DNA of 64,000 nucleotides from Firmicutes bacterium AM31-12AC (GCA_003480425.1 QUJA01000002.1:1-64000), one strand, 5' to 3'. Positions 17,580-26,850 are shown, counted from the stretch's first letter. Notes: a model not told the origin generated them from the letters alone. A program made the numbers and translations.

Positions 17580-18937
17580 ATGGCATTTGATAGTTTGACT
17601 GAAAAACTTCAGAATGTATTTAAAAACTTAAGAAGTAAAGGACGACTTACTGAGGATGATGTCAAAGCAGCTTTGAAAGAAGTTAAGATGGCGCTTCTTG
17701 AGGCGGATGTTAACTTCAAAGTTGTGAAGAGTTTCGTTAAAGAAGTTCAGGAACGGGCAATCGGTCAGGATGTGATGAACGGCCTGAATCCGGGACAGAT
17801 GGTAATCAAGATTGTTAATGAAGAACTTATCAGGCTGATGGGATCTGAGACAACAGAGATTAAGCTTCAGCCGGGAAGTGCGATCACCGTTATTATGATG
17901 GCCGGTCTGCAAGGTGCAGGTAAGACAACGACAACTGCAAAGCTGGCAGGAAAGTTCAAGTTAAAAGGTAAGAAGCCACTTCTGGTAGCCTGTGATGTTT
18001 ATAGACCTGCTGCAATTAAGCAGTTGGAAATCAATGGCGAAAAGCAGGGCGTGGAAGTATTTTCCATGGGTGATAAGATTAAACCTGCTGATATTGCAAA
18101 AGCTGCAATGGAACATGCAGCAAAGAATAAGAATAACATTGTGATCCTGGATACAGCAGGACGACTTCATATTGATGAAGAGATGATGGCTGAGCTTCAA
18201 GAAATCAAAGAAGCAGTTACAGTACATCAGACGATTCTGGTTGTTGATGCAATGACAGGACAGGATGCAGTTAACGTAGCAAGTAATTTCAATGATAAAA
18301 TTGGAATTGATGGCGTTATTGTAACAAAGTTAGATGGTGATACAAGAGGCGGTGCTGCATTGTCGATTAAGGCAGTGACAGGAAAACCGATTTTATATGT
18401 AGGTATGGGTGAGAAGCTTTCTGATTTGGAGCAGTTTTACCCGGACCGAATGGCATCACGAATTCTTGGTATGGGAGATGTGCTGACGCTGATTGAAAAA
18501 GCAGGTGCAGAGATAGATGAAGAACAAGCCAAGAAGACGATGGAGAAGATGAAGAAAGCTCAGTTTGATTATGAAGATTATCTGGACAGTATGTCGCAGA
18601 TGAAAAAATGGGTGGGCTTTCAAGCATAATGGGAATGTTGCCGGGTATGCCAGGAATGGGCAATAAGAAGATGCCGGAACTCGACTCGGAAGAGAACGAG
18701 AAGAAGATGGCAAGGATGGAAGCAATGATACAGTCAATGACAGTAGAAGAAAGAAGAAATCCAGATTTGTTGAATCCATCAAGAAAACACCGAATCGCAA
18801 AAGGTGCAGGTGTAGATATTGCGGAAGTGAACCGCATGGTAAAACAGTTTAATGAGACAAGGAAGATGATGAAGAAGCTTCCGGGACTCATGGGCGGTAT
18901 GGGTGGTAAAAAAGGAAAGTTTAAACTTCCTTTTTAA
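17580..18937 (+). CDS. ffh: Signal recognition particle GTPase Ffh, interrupted by a 1-base deletion
   Basis: Ffh binds signal sequences and 4.5S/scRNA and targets ribosomes to the membrane. The NG domain is intact (GLQGAGKTTTTAKLAG P-loop near residue 107, DVYRPAAIKQL, DTAGRLHID, TKLDGDTRGGAAL). The M domain continues in another frame from GGLSSIMGMLPGMPGMGNKK to the GMGGKKGKFKLPF end. The break is in the A6 run at 18603-18608. Seven A residues would read MSQMKKMGGLSSIMG and give a normal 452-residue Ffh. Since the gene is essential in most bacteria, a sequence error is the simplest reading. Confidence 0.95.
18909..18937 (+). terminator. Possible terminator overlapping the ffh stop
   Basis: AAAAAGGAA and TTCCTTTTT are arms of a hairpin encoded by the last codons of ffh, ending in T residues at the stop codon. 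The loop is tight, so partial termination is possible. A second small hairpin (AGCGAA/TTCGCT, 18956-18970) follows before rpsP. Confidence 0.45.
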
Positions 18938-19009
18938 CACATAGATAAAAAATAAAGCGAATAGTTCGCTGAAATTATGAAGGTAAAAAAGAAAGGATAG
19001 GTATTTAAC

Positions 19010-19255
19010 ATGGCAGTAAAAATCAGATTAAGAAGAATGGGACAGAAGAAAGCTCCTTTTTATAGAATCATTGTAGCAGATTCTAGATCTCCAAGAGATG
19101 GAAGATTTATCGATGAGATCGGAACATATGATCCAAACTGCGATCCAAGTGCAATCAAAGTAGACGAAGAAGCAGCTAAAAAATGGCTCAACAATGGTGC
19201 TCAGCCAACAGAAGTTGTATCTAAAATCTTCAAAGCAGCTGGAATTGAGAAATAA
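19010..19255 (+). CDS. rpsP: 30S ribosomal protein S16
   Basis: The 81-residue protein has the universal [27 protein letters not shown]-terminus (here given as two blocks, [16 protein letters not shown] and [13 protein letters not shown]) and the GTYDP motif. S16 binds the 5' domain of 16S rRNA during 30S assembly. An AAAGGATAGG site precedes the ATG. The order ffh-rpsP-khpA-rimM-trmD-rplS is classic for Firmicutes. Confidence 0.98.
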   Translation: MAVKIRLRRMGQKKAPFYRIIVADSRSPRDGRFIDEIGTYDPNCDPSAIKVDEEAAKKWLNNGAQPTEVVSKIFKAAGIEK

Positions 19256-19298
19256 TTAAAAATTATTTAACGCAATATTTTCGCGGAGGTGCGCGTAA

Positions 19299-19529
19299 AT
19301 GAAAGAACTGGTAGAAGTTATTGCAAGAGCATTGGTGGACAACCCGGATGGAGTTGTTGTTACGGAACGTCAGGAAGGCAAGACAACAGTGTTAGAGGTT
19401 CGCGTTGCAGATGGAGACATGGGTAAGGTGATTGGAAAACAAGGTCGTATTGCGAAAGCAATCCGTTCTGTAGTGAAAGCAGCAGCTACAAAAGATAATA
19501 AAAGAGTGGTTGTTGATATTATTCAGTAA
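19299..19529 (+). CDS. khpA: KH-domain RNA-binding protein KhpA
   Basis: The 76-residue single KH domain has the GKVIGKQGRIAKAIRSVV loop (the GxxG motif is GKQG). In Firmicutes KhpA pairs with KhpB (Jag) and affects cell length and division through RNA binding. GGAGGTG lies upstream of the ATG. Position between rpsP and rimM is the usual one. Confidence 0.93.
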   Translation: MKELVEVIARALVDNPDGVVVTERQEGKTTVLEVRVADGDMGKVIGKQGRIAKAIRSVVKAAATKDNKRVVVDIIQ

Positions 19530-19572
19530 AGAAATGCTATAGAATATTTTAAAATATACTTAGCGATAAGAG

Positions 19573-19604
19573 AGGGACAGCCGTTAAGACTGTCCCCTTT
19601 ATTT
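19573..19604 (+). terminator. Terminator or attenuator between khpA and rimM
   Basis: GGGACAG and CTGTCCC form a stem followed by CTTTATTTT. It lies inside the operon, so it may lower rather than stop expression of rimM-trmD. Confidence 0.7.
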
Positions 19605-19622
19605 TAGATAAGGAGTTCGATT

Positions 19623-20126
19623 ATGGAACAGTTATTACAGGTAGGTGTGATCTCATCTACACATGGAGTAAGAGGTGAAGTAAAGGTATTTCCTACAACA
19701 GATGATCCGCAGCGATTTAAAAGCCTCAAAAATGTAATACTTGACACAGGAAAAGAACAGATACCGTTGGAAATTCAGGGGGTTAAATTTTTTAAACAGT
19801 TTGTAATCCTGAAATTTAAAGGCATCGATAATATAAATGATATTGAAAGATATAAAAGAAGCAGTTTATTTGTAACAAGAGAAGATGCAGTAGAATTAGA
19901 GGAAGATGAATATTATATTGCAGATTTGATCGGTATGGATGTTATAACAGACGAAGGCGAAGAAGGAAAACTGGTAGATGTTATCGAAACCGGTGCAAAT
20001 GAAGTGTATGTCGTGGAATTTGATAAGTATGGCGAGGTGCTGATTCCTGCTATTCATGATTGTATATTAGATGTGGATATAGAAGCTATGAGCATGAAAG
20101 TACATTTGTTGGAGGGGCTGGTATAA
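19623..20126 (+). CDS. rimM: 16S rRNA processing protein RimM
   Basis: RimM helps 30S head maturation and binds S19. The 167-residue protein has the N-terminal [19 protein letters not shown] beta-barrel motif and a C-terminal PRC barrel ([10 protein letters not shown], then [10 protein letters not shown]). AAGGAG precedes the ATG. Its stop codon shares one base with the trmD start (TAATG), so translation of the two is coupled. Confidence 0.96.
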   Translation: MEQLLQVGVISSTHGVRGEVKVFPTTDDPQRFKSLKNVILDTGKEQIPLEIQGVKFFKQFVILKFKGIDNINDIERYKRSSLFVTREDAVELEEDEYYIADLIGMDVITDEGEEGKLVDVIETGANEVYVVEFDKYGEVLIPAIHDCILDVDIEAMSMKVHLLEGLV

Positions 20127-20938
20127 TGAACTTCCATATAATGACTTTATTTCCGGAAATGGTGATGAATGGATTGAATACAAGTATCATTGGAAGAGCA
20201 ATTTCCCGTGATTTATTATCCATAGAAGCTGTTAATATTCGTGATTTTGCTTTCAATAAACATCAAAGCGTAGATGACTATCCGTATGGTGGAGGGGCTG
20301 GTATGCTGATGCAGGCGGAACCTGTCTATTTGGCTTATCAGTCGATTGAAGAGTCCATTGCAAAGAGAAAGAAGGAAAGTCAAATTGAAAATACTCCAGC
20401 AAATGAAGAACAGATAGAAAACGATTTAGATAAAAAGAAAACTAGAGTTGTTTATTTATCTCCACAAGGAGATACATTTAATCAGAAGATGGCAGAAGAA
20501 TTAGCACAGGAAGAAGACCTCGTCCTTTTATGCGGACATTATGAGGGGATTGATGAACGTGTGCTGGAGGAGATTGTTACAGATTATGTCTCAATCGGAG
20601 ATTATGTACTCACAGGTGGGGAACTCCCGGCTATGGTCATGGTTGATACAATTTCCAGACTGGTTCCGGGTGTGTTGCATAATGATGTATCAGCTGAATT
20701 TGAATCATTTCAGGATAATCTGCTTGAATATCCACAGTATTCAAGACCGGAAGAATGGCATGGGAAAAAAGTACCGGCTATTTTGTTGTCCGGACATCAT
20801 GCAAATATAGAAAAATGGAGACGCGAACAGTCTATTCTTCGAACGAAAGAACGTCGTCCCGATTTATTTGAAAAATGTGAGCTGACAAAAAAAGAGAAAA
20901 AATGGCTGGAAGAAGTAGAGGCTCAAAAGCAGAAGTAA
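20126..20938 (+). CDS. trmD: tRNA (guanine-37-N1)-methyltransferase TrmD
   Basis: TrmD methylates G37 of tRNAs to prevent frameshifting. The 270-residue SPOUT enzyme has [12 protein letters not shown], the [14 protein letters not shown] loop, and the knot motifs [13 protein letters not shown] and [11 protein letters not shown]. Between residues of about 75 and 105, before VVYLSPQG, a charged stretch ([13 protein letters not shown] and following) makes the linker clearly longer than usual. The ATG at 20126 overlaps the rimM stop and is preceded by GGAGG. Confidence 0.96.
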   Translation: MNFHIMTLFPEMVMNGLNTSIIGRAISRDLLSIEAVNIRDFAFNKHQSVDDYPYGGGAGMLMQAEPVYLAYQSIEESIAKRKKESQIENTPANEEQIENDLDKKKTRVVYLSPQGDTFNQKMAEELAQEEDLVLLCGHYEGIDERVLEEIVTDYVSIGDYVLTGGELPAMVMVDTISRLVPGVLHNDVSAEFESFQDNLLEYPQYSRPEEWHGKKVPAILLSGHHANIEKWRREQSILRTKERRPDLFEKCELTKKEKKWLEEVEAQKQK

Positions 20939-20978
20939 AATAAAAAGGAAAAAGCTGACAGAAAAAGTGCAAAACTAC

Positions 20979-21007
20979 TTGCACAACAAGCGAAAATGTG
21001 ATAAACT
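20979..21007 (+). promoter_or_regulatory. rplS promoter
   Basis: TTGCAC (20979-20984), 17 bp and TAAACT (21002-21007) with TG one base upstream form an extended -10 promoter. The resulting leader of about 75 nt could fold and may be an L19 autoregulatory leader, but I cannot confirm the motif by eye. Confidence 0.65.
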
Positions 21008-21091
21008 ACAACAGTTGTTTGTGAAAAGAAGAGCGATGGTCCTCTGGCACAATAATGTGTTAAGAACGTCAAATATTAAGGAGGTCACACA

Positions 21092-21439
21092 ATGAACGAT
21101 ATTATTAAAAACATTGAAGCTGAGCAGTTAAAAGAGAATGCTCCAGAAATTAACGTAGGAGATACTGTAAAAGTATACGCTAAGATCAAAGAAGGAAACC
21201 GTGAAAGAATTCAGGTTTTCGAAGGAACTGTTTTGAAGAAACAGGGTGGTGGAGTTAGAGAAACTTTCACAGTAAGAAAGTCATCCAACGGAGTTGGAGT
21301 TGAGAAAACTTGGCCAGTACACTCTCCACATGTAGAAAGAGTTGAGATTGTTCGTAGAGGTAAAGTAAGAAGAGCAAAACTGAACTACTTAAGAGGACGT
21401 GTAGGTAAGAGAGCTAAAGTTAAAGAATTAGTAAAATAG
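21092..21439 (+). CDS. rplS: 50S ribosomal protein L19
   Basis: The 115-residue protein begins [15 protein letters not shown] and has [23 protein letters not shown] and the [10 protein letters not shown] end. L19 sits at the 30S-50S interface. AAGGAGGTC precedes the ATG. A promoter and a terminator bracket it, so it can be expressed alone. Confidence 0.98.
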   Translation: MNDIIKNIEAEQLKENAPEINVGDTVKVYAKIKEGNRERIQVFEGTVLKKQGGGVRETFTVRKSSNGVGVEKTWPVHSPHVERVEIVRRGKVRRAKLNYLRGRVGKRAKVKELVK

Positions 21440-21448
21440 TAACGATGA

Positions 21449-21486
21449 GAGGGACAAGTACAGATTTGTAGTTTGTCCCTTTTTCA
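21449..21486 (+). terminator. Intrinsic terminator after rplS
   Basis: AGGGACAA and TTGTCCCT arms with a T-rich tail. Confidence 0.85.
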
Positions 21487-21530
21487 TTATATGAAAGTAA
21501 CTGTTGGTATGATATATTAAGAGATAGGCG

Positions 21531-22148
21531 ATGAAAAAAAGAGCAAAGAAGAAAAGTTATACGATAGATCGAAAAAAATGGAAATTATATTTCCGAAAGA
21601 AATGCCGCTCACTGAAAACCGAAAAAGTCAAGACAGCGATTGAATGGGGCACAGAAATTATTGTTGTATGTATTTTAGCATGGATGCTTGTGTGTTTTTT
21701 TGGACAGCGGGTAAGCAATGCCGGAGACTCTATGAGCCCGGTGTTGAAAAACGGAGATGTCGTGTTAATTAATCGGATTGTTTATGATGCCCGTAAGCCT
21801 AAAAGAGGTGAAATTATAGCATTTCGTCCAAATGGAAATGAAAACGCACATTATTGTATAAAGCGAGTAGTAGGGCTTCCAGGAGAAATGGTACAGATCA
21901 AAGATGGAAAGGTTTATATTGATGGTAAAGTACAAAAGAAAAATGTCTATACATCAGACCTGGATTTTGCAGGAATTGCAGAAAAAAAGCTTACATTGGG
22001 TGAGACAGAATATTTTGTTTTAGGAGATAATAGTGCGGGTAGTGATGACAGCCGGCTTGCAGATATCGGGAATGTGAAACGTGAAGATATCGGCGGAAAA
22101 GTTTGGTTTGTGACAAATATAGGAAAGAATTTTGGATTTGTAAAATAG
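21531..22148 (+). CDS. lepB: Signal peptidase I (first copy)
   Basis: Type I signal peptidase removes Sec signal peptides on the outer face of the membrane. This 205-residue form has a long basic N-terminal cytoplasmic segment (about 35 residues), one transmembrane helix (45-62), the Ser motif GDSMSPVL, the Lys motif CIKRVVGLPGE and the conserved LGDNSAGSDDSR box. The ribosome binding site is weak (AGATAGGCG). It is the first of two lepB genes on either side of rbgA, 11 bp upstream of the latter. Confidence 0.94.
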   Translation: MKKRAKKKSYTIDRKKWKLYFRKKCRSLKTEKVKTAIEWGTEIIVVCILAWMLVCFFGQRVSNAGDSMSPVLKNGDVVLINRIVYDARKPKRGEIIAFRPNGNENAHYCIKRVVGLPGEMVQIKDGKVYIDGKVQKKNVYTSDLDFAGIAEKKLTLGETEYFVLGDNSAGSDDSRLADIGNVKREDIGGKVWFVTNIGKNFGFVK

Positions 22149-22159
22149 AGGAGGAAGAT

Positions 22160-23014
22160 ATGCATTTTCAGTGGTATCCAGGTCATATGACAAAGGCGAG
22201 AAGAATGATGCAGGAGAACATTAAATTGATTGATCTTGTGATCGAATTGGTTGATGCGAGAATTCCTGTCAGCAGCCGTAATCCTGATATTGATGAATTA
22301 GGAAAAAATAAGGCAAGACTGATCTTGCTGAATAAGTCAGATTTAGCAGAAGAGAGATGCAATGATGCGTGGATGGAATATTTCAAGAAAAAAGGATATT
22401 CTGTTGTAAAAGTAAATTCAAAAAAAGGCGGAGGGATTAAATCAATACATGGTGTGATCCAGGAAGCTTGTAAAGAAAAAATTGAACGAGACAGAAAAAG
22501 AGGAATTTTGAACAGACCGGTACGAGCAATGGTTGTTGGAATCCCAAATGTAGGTAAATCAACATTTATTAATGCACTTGCAGGAAAAGCCTGTGCAAAA
22601 ACAGGAAATAAACCGGGTGTTACAAAAGGAAAACAATGGATTCGTTTGAATAAAAATGTGGAATTATTAGACACACCTGGAATTTTGTGGCCGAAATTTG
22701 AGGATCAGAGTGTGGGATTGAAGCTTGCATATATTGGTTCAATCAAGGATGAAATTCTGAATACAGAAGAACTGGCTGCAAAATTATGTGAGTTTTTGAA
22801 TGATAAATATTCGGGAATATTGGCAGAAAAGTATGATATAGAGGAATCTGACGATGGTTTTGCGATGTTGCAGGAAATTGCAAAGAGCAGACATTGCCTT
22901 GTAAAAGGAAATGAGTATGACACAGAAAAGGCAGCAAAACTGATGTTGGATGATTTCCGAAATGGTAGACTTGGAAGAATAACATTAGAATTTCCGGATG
23001 AGATGGATGCATAA
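22160..23014 (+). CDS. rbgA: Ribosome biogenesis GTPase RbgA (YlqF)
   Basis: RbgA completes late 50S assembly. The 284-residue protein has the circularly permuted GTPase order: G4 (LLNKSDL, about residue 55) precedes G1 (GIPNVGKST, about 128) and G3 (DTPG, about 173). It starts MHFQWYPGHMTKA, as in YlqF orthologs. GAGGAGGAAG precedes the ATG at 22160; the longer upstream frame overlaps lepB and is not used. Confidence 0.96.
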   Translation: MHFQWYPGHMTKARRMMQENIKLIDLVIELVDARIPVSSRNPDIDELGKNKARLILLNKSDLAEERCNDAWMEYFKKKGYSVVKVNSKKGGGIKSIHGVIQEACKEKIERDRKRGILNRPVRAMVVGIPNVGKSTFINALAGKACAKTGNKPGVTKGKQWIRLNKNVELLDTPGILWPKFEDQSVGLKLAYIGSIKDEILNTEELAAKLCEFLNDKYSGILAEKYDIEESDDGFAMLQEIAKSRHCLVKGNEYDTEKAAKLMLDDFRNGRLGRITLEFPDEMDA

Positions 23015-23026
23015 AAGGGGCGCACA

Positions 23027-23569
23027 ATGAAAGAAAGAAGTATTTTAGGGGAGTTGCTTAGTTGGCTTATCTACATTGTGATCGTTGTTATTTTGTCATT
23101 AGGAATCATTACATTTATTGGGCAGAGGACAAAAGTAAGCGGTCATTCTATGGAGACGACATTGTCAGATGGAGATAATCTGATCGTAGATAAAATCAGT
23201 TACCGATTCCGTGATCCAGAGAGATTTGAAATTATCGTATTTCCATTTCAGTATGAAGAACATACTTATTACATTAAACGAATCATTGGTCTTCCGGGAG
23301 AAACAGTGCAGGTGATAGATGGATATGTTTATATCAATGGAGAAGTGCTGGATGAAAATTATGGATTGGAAGTTATGGACGATCCGGGAATTGCAGCAGA
23401 GCCAATTACACTGGGAGAAGATGAATATTTTGTGCTGGGAGATAATCGTAATCATAGTTCAGACAGTCGTGACCCATCAGTGGGAGTCCTTCATCGAGAT
23501 GATATTATGGGAAGGGCATGGATTCGAATATGGCCGTTTGATAAGTTTGGAGTGATTAAGCATGAGTGA
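23027..23569 (+). CDS. lepB: Signal peptidase I (second copy)
   Basis: This 180-residue paralog of the lepB upstream has a shorter N-terminus, one membrane helix (about residues 10-30), the catalytic Ser in SGHSMETTL, Lys in YIKRIIGLPGE and the FVLGDNRNHSSDSRD box. It lies 12 bp after rbgA and overlaps rnhB by 8 bp. The two copies differ well beyond the motifs, so this is not a recent duplication. Confidence 0.94.
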   Translation: MKERSILGELLSWLIYIVIVVILSLGIITFIGQRTKVSGHSMETTLSDGDNLIVDKISYRFRDPERFEIIVFPFQYEEHTYYIKRIIGLPGETVQVIDGYVYINGEVLDENYGLEVMDDPGIAAEPITLGEDEYFVLGDNRNHSSDSRDPSVGVLHRDDIMGRAWIRIWPFDKFGVIKHE

Positions 23570-24326
23570 GAAGATCAGTGATATAAAGCTTGTATTTGAA
23601 CAGGCAAAAATGGATGAATATCCGGAATTATATAAAAAATATGAATCCGATTCCCGTGCGGGAGTTAAGAATCTGATCCGTAAATATCAAAAACAGGAAG
23701 AAAAGCTTGAGCAAGAGAGAGCGCGATTAGAGCAGATGCGAGAATATGAGCATTGTTATGCTGCCTGTAAATGGATTTGTGGGATTGATGAAGCTGGCCG
23801 AGGACCTTTGGCAGGTCCGGTTGTAGCAGGGGCTGTAATTCTTCCGGAAGATTGCGAAATATTGTATCTGAATGATTCTAAAAAGCTTTCTGCAAAAAAG
23901 AGAGAAGAATTGTATGATGAAATTATGGAGAAAGCAATTGCGACAGGGATTGGTATGGCATCTCCGGCGAGAATCGATGAGATTAATATTTTGCAGGCTA
24001 CATATGAGGCAATGAGGGAAGCTATTCATAATTTAGGAATTATGCCGGAAATTTTGCTCAACGATGCAGTTACGATACCAGACATTGCAATTGCTCAGGT
24101 TCCGATTATTAAAGGAGATGCAAAGAGTGTATCTATTGCAGCGGCAAGTATTTTAGCAAAGGTGACGAGGGATCGCCTGATGCTACAATATGATAAAATT
24201 ATGCCGGAATATGGATTTGCAAAACATAAAGGGTATGGTTCGCAGGAACATATTGCTGCATTGAAAGAATATGGACCAACACCAATTCATAGAAAAACAT
24301 TTATTAAGAATTTTATAGATGAGTAA
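23562..24326 (+). CDS. rnhB: Ribonuclease HII
   Basis: RNase HII removes ribonucleotides from RNA/DNA hybrids. The 254-residue protein has an N-terminal helical extension of about 70 residues rich in Glu, Lys and Arg, then the catalytic domain with GIDEAGRGPLAGPVVAGA (Asp-Glu pair), LNDSKKLS, LLNDAVTI and SVSIAAASILAKVTRD. It overlaps the second lepB by 8 bp, so translation is probably coupled. Confidence 0.96.
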   Translation: MSEKISDIKLVFEQAKMDEYPELYKKYESDSRAGVKNLIRKYQKQEEKLEQERARLEQMREYEHCYAACKWICGIDEAGRGPLAGPVVAGAVILPEDCEILYLNDSKKLSAKKREELYDEIMEKAIATGIGMASPARIDEINILQATYEAMREAIHNLGIMPEILLNDAVTIPDIAIAQVPIIKGDAKSVSIAAASILAKVTRDRLMLQYDKIMPEYGFAKHKGYGSQEHIAALKEYGPTPIHRKTFIKNFIDE

Positions 24327-24383
24327 AAAACAGCCTATCTTGAAAAATAAGTTGTTTTAAGTGGTATCATGCGATATGATATT

Positions 24384-24737
24384 ATGAATAATAGAAAAAT
24401 AGGAAGCGTATATGAACAGGCAGCAGGCTACTATCTGGAACAGCAGGGATATGAGATTTTACAATATAATTATCGCTGTCATGCCGGAGAGATTGATATT
24501 GTTGCGAGAGATGGTTCGTATATTGTATTTTGTGAAGTGAAATATCGGAAAGGCAGAGGGACAGGGAATGCATTGGACGCTGTGAATGAAAAGAAACAGC
24601 GGGTGCTCTGTCGCTGTGCCTTATTCTATATTATGGAACATAATCTTGGAGAGAATCAGGCATATCGTTTTGATGTAGTAGGGATTGAGAAGAATAGGAT
24701 AAATGTTGTTCAGAACGCATTTGCTTTTCATTCATAA
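24384..24737 (+). CDS. YraN-family (UPF0102) endonuclease-like protein
   Basis: The 117-residue protein has the restriction-endonuclease-like core GEIDIVARDGSYIVFCEVKYRKG (Asp, Glu-x-Lys motif) and the Arg/Tyr-rich GNALDAVNEKKQ region typical of YraN. Its role, perhaps in recombination or repair, is not established. In-frame ATGs at 24369 and 24384 both lack a good ribosome binding site. The second matches the usual family N-terminus. Position after rnhB is common. Confidence 0.88.
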   Translation: MNNRKIGSVYEQAAGYYLEQQGYEILQYNYRCHAGEIDIVARDGSYIVFCEVKYRKGRGTGNALDAVNEKKQRVLCRCALFYIMEHNLGENQAYRFDVVGIEKNRINVVQNAFAFHS

Positions 24738-24812
24738 AAAATACACAGAGTTGTGATAAAATACAAATATGTGAAAATAATAAAATGGTCATATAGAATA
24801 AGGGAGATAAGG

Positions 24813-25664
24813 ATGAGCCTTGGAATAAGATATAAAGACGAGAGACAAATTTTTCGTGAGATAGAAAAGGAAGTACCCTATTTGGAATATCCGCTCTTGA
24901 CAGATACAAAAATTGTGCATCATGGATTTTCAACCAGACTTGGCGGCGTGAGTCAAGGGTGCTATGCATCGATGAATCTGAGCTTTACAAGAGGAGATGA
25001 TGAAGCAGCAGTGCGTGAGAATTATCATAGAATCGCAAAATCAATCGGGGTGAAATGCGAGAATATGGTACTTTCTCAACAGACACATACAACTAATGTA
25101 AGAGTAGTAACGGAAAAAGACAAAGGGAAGGGGATTGTGAAACCATTGGATTATACAGATGTGGATGGGATGGTTACAAATATCCACGGAATTTGCCTTG
25201 TGACATTTTATGCAGATTGTGTTCCGTTATATTTCGTAGACCCGGTTCAAAAGGCAATCGGACTTAGTCATTCCGGATGGCGTGGAACAGTGGGGAAAAT
25301 CGGAAAAGAAACAATTCGTAAGATGGAGGAGCAATATGGGTCTGATCCAAAGGATATTCTGGCAGCAGTAGGTCCGTCTATCTGTAAGGATTGTTATGAA
25401 GTCAGCGAAGATGTGATTTTAGAATTCCAGAAAAATTTTGAAGAGAGATATTGGAAAGATTTGTTTTATCGCAAAGAGAATGGAAAATATCAGCTGGATT
25501 TATGGAAAGCAAATGAAATCATATTTAAAGAATCCAAAATATTGCCAGAACATATTGCTGTGACGAATGTATGTACACACTGCAACAGTGAGATTCTGTA
25601 TTCGCACCGTACAAGTGGAGACAGAAGAGGAAATCTGGCAGCATTTCTTGCATTAAAAGAGTAA
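24813..25664 (+). CDS. pgeF: PgeF/YfiH-family multicopper-oxidase-like protein (LACC1-like)
   Basis: The 283-residue protein has the family motifs HHGFSTRLGGVSQG, LSQQTHTTNV, DVDGMVTN, VTFYADCVPLYF, SHSGWRGT and CTHCNSEILYSHRTSGDRRGN with the His/Cys metal ligands. Members have been reported as purine nucleoside phosphorylase/adenosine deaminase-like enzymes or as peptidoglycan-editing factors; which applies here is open. The GGGAG site fixes the ATG at 24813. It is followed by mscS 19 bp later. Confidence 0.88.
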   Translation: MSLGIRYKDERQIFREIEKEVPYLEYPLLTDTKIVHHGFSTRLGGVSQGCYASMNLSFTRGDDEAAVRENYHRIAKSIGVKCENMVLSQQTHTTNVRVVTEKDKGKGIVKPLDYTDVDGMVTNIHGICLVTFYADCVPLYFVDPVQKAIGLSHSGWRGTVGKIGKETIRKMEEQYGSDPKDILAAVGPSICKDCYEVSEDVILEFQKNFEERYWKDLFYRKENGKYQLDLWKANEIIFKESKILPEHIAVTNVCTHCNSEILYSHRTSGDRRGNLAAFLALKE

Positions 25665-25683
25665 GGCGACAGGAGGGCAGTAT

Positions 25684-26571
25684 ATGACAACAACAGATGA
25701 GCTTCAGCAGTCGGCGGAAGCATCCGTAAATGAAGTGACTGAAAATATGAGTCAGTTCAGCAACTATATACAAGAACATATACCGAATTTGATAAACTTA
25801 GGTATAAAAATAATCATTGCAATCATCATATTTATGATAGGACGTGTAATTATAAAATGGATTCGTAAAAGTATCCGTTATTCCTTTCAGGTAAAAGAGA
25901 CAGATGCGGGAATTGCAACATTTGTAGATTCCATGGTAAAATTCGGATTATATATATTATTAATTATTATCATTGCAGGAAATCTGGGAATTGAATTATC
26001 ATCAATAACCGTGTTATTTGCATCAGCAGGTGTCGGTGTATCGTTGGCATTGCAGGATTTTATAACAAATTTTGCAGGTGGCATTATGATTCTGTTATTG
26101 AGACCGTTTACTGTCGGAGATTATATTATTGAAGATACGAATAAGAACGAAGGTACAGTAAAAGAAATTAAAATTTTCTATACAAAATTGATGACGATAG
26201 AGAACAAGGTAATTGTGATTCCAAATGGAAAACTTATGAATAACAGTCTGACAAATGTGACAGAGCGTGATGAACGAAGATTGGATTTGAAGGTTGGGAT
26301 TTCATATGAATCAGATTTGAAGAAAGCAAAAGAAATTCTGGAAAGATTATTGCTTAGTCACAAAGATATATTGACGAACGAAGACTGGAAGGTGTTTGTG
26401 GACTCATTGGCAGACAGTTCTGTAGTTTTAGGAATCCGTGCTTATGTGAAGATGGAAAAATACTGGGATACAAGATGGGAACTTCTTGAACAGATAAAAT
26501 TGACATTTGATGAAGAAGGAATTGAGATTCCATATAATCAGTTGACTGTGCATATGCAAGAAAAAGAATAA
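25684..26571 (+). CDS. mscS: Small-conductance mechanosensitive channel (MscS family)
   Basis: The 295-residue protein has an N-terminal amphipathic stretch, three membrane helices (about 38-57, 80-102, 108-130) and the pore/beta-domain signature ASAGVGVSLALQDFITNFAGG followed by FTVGDYI (as separate blocks). It continues with VIVIPNGKLMNN and an alpha/beta C-terminus. MscS channels open upon hypo-osmotic shock. AGGAGGG lies upstream of the ATG. Confidence 0.93.
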   Translation: MTTTDELQQSAEASVNEVTENMSQFSNYIQEHIPNLINLGIKIIIAIIIFMIGRVIIKWIRKSIRYSFQVKETDAGIATFVDSMVKFGLYILLIIIIAGNLGIELSSITVLFASAGVGVSLALQDFITNFAGGIMILLLRPFTVGDYIIEDTNKNEGTVKEIKIFYTKLMTIENKVIVIPNGKLMNNSLTNVTERDERRLDLKVGISYESDLKKAKEILERLLLSHKDILTNEDWKVFVDSLADSSVVLGIRAYVKMEKYWDTRWELLEQIKLTFDEEGIEIPYNQLTVHMQEKE

Positions 26572-26578
26572 AAAACAG

Positions 26579-26607
26579 TTGAAATTCCTAAGAAAAGACG
26601 ATATAAT
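26579..26607 (+). promoter_or_regulatory. tRNA-Thr promoter
   Basis: TTGAAA (26579-26584), 17 bp, TATAAT (26602-26607), 24 bp before the tRNA. Confidence 0.8.
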
Positions 26608-26631
26608 ATATGAGGTTGCTATAAAACCAAT

Positions 26632-26704
26632 GCCGAAATAGCTCAGTTGGTAGAGCACTTCACTCGTAATGAAGGGGTCGTCGGTTCAAGTCCGATTTTC
26701 GGCT
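26632..26704 (+). tRNA. tRNA-Thr (anticodon CGU)
   Basis: The 73-nt sequence folds with acceptor stem GCCGAAA/TTTCGGC, D arm GCTC/GAGC, anticodon arm CTTCA-CTCGTAA-TGAAG and T arm GTCGG-TTCAAGT-CCGAT. The anticodon is CGT, which reads ACG (Thr). The discriminator is T, and CCA is not encoded. It has its own promoter and terminator. Confidence 0.96.
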
Positions 26705-26710
26705 GTATAG

Positions 26711-26745
26711 AGGTGTAGATTCAAGTTGAATCTACACCTTTTTCT
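26711..26745 (+). terminator. Intrinsic terminator after tRNA-Thr
   Basis: GGTGTAGATTCAA and TTGAATCTACACC form a 13-bp stem followed by TTTTT. Confidence 0.95.
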
Positions 26746-26809
26746 ATTTAAACATACACCAAAACAATTAATGATTTTTAGTAATTGTTTACAAAAATAA
26801 AAAAGCATC

Positions 26810-26838
26810 TTGTGGTATGTTTTTTATTATGCTATGAT
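26810..26838 (+). promoter_or_regulatory. Pilus operon promoter
   Basis: TTGTGG (26810-26815), 17 bp and TATGAT (26833-26838) with TG at -1 make an extended -10 promoter. Transcription would start near 26845, leaving a 150-nt leader before the tip-protein gene. Confidence 0.65.
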
Positions 26839-26850
26839 GCAATCACAACT

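Noticed and set aside
20060..20125. Longer trmD start overlapping rimM
   Set aside because: The ATG at 20126 has GGAGG and matches the universal TrmD N-terminus.
20107..20303. GGAGGGGCTGGTAT found twice in 200 bp
   Set aside because: One copy is the trmD ribosome binding region, the other encodes the conserved GGGAGM loop; no wider repeat.
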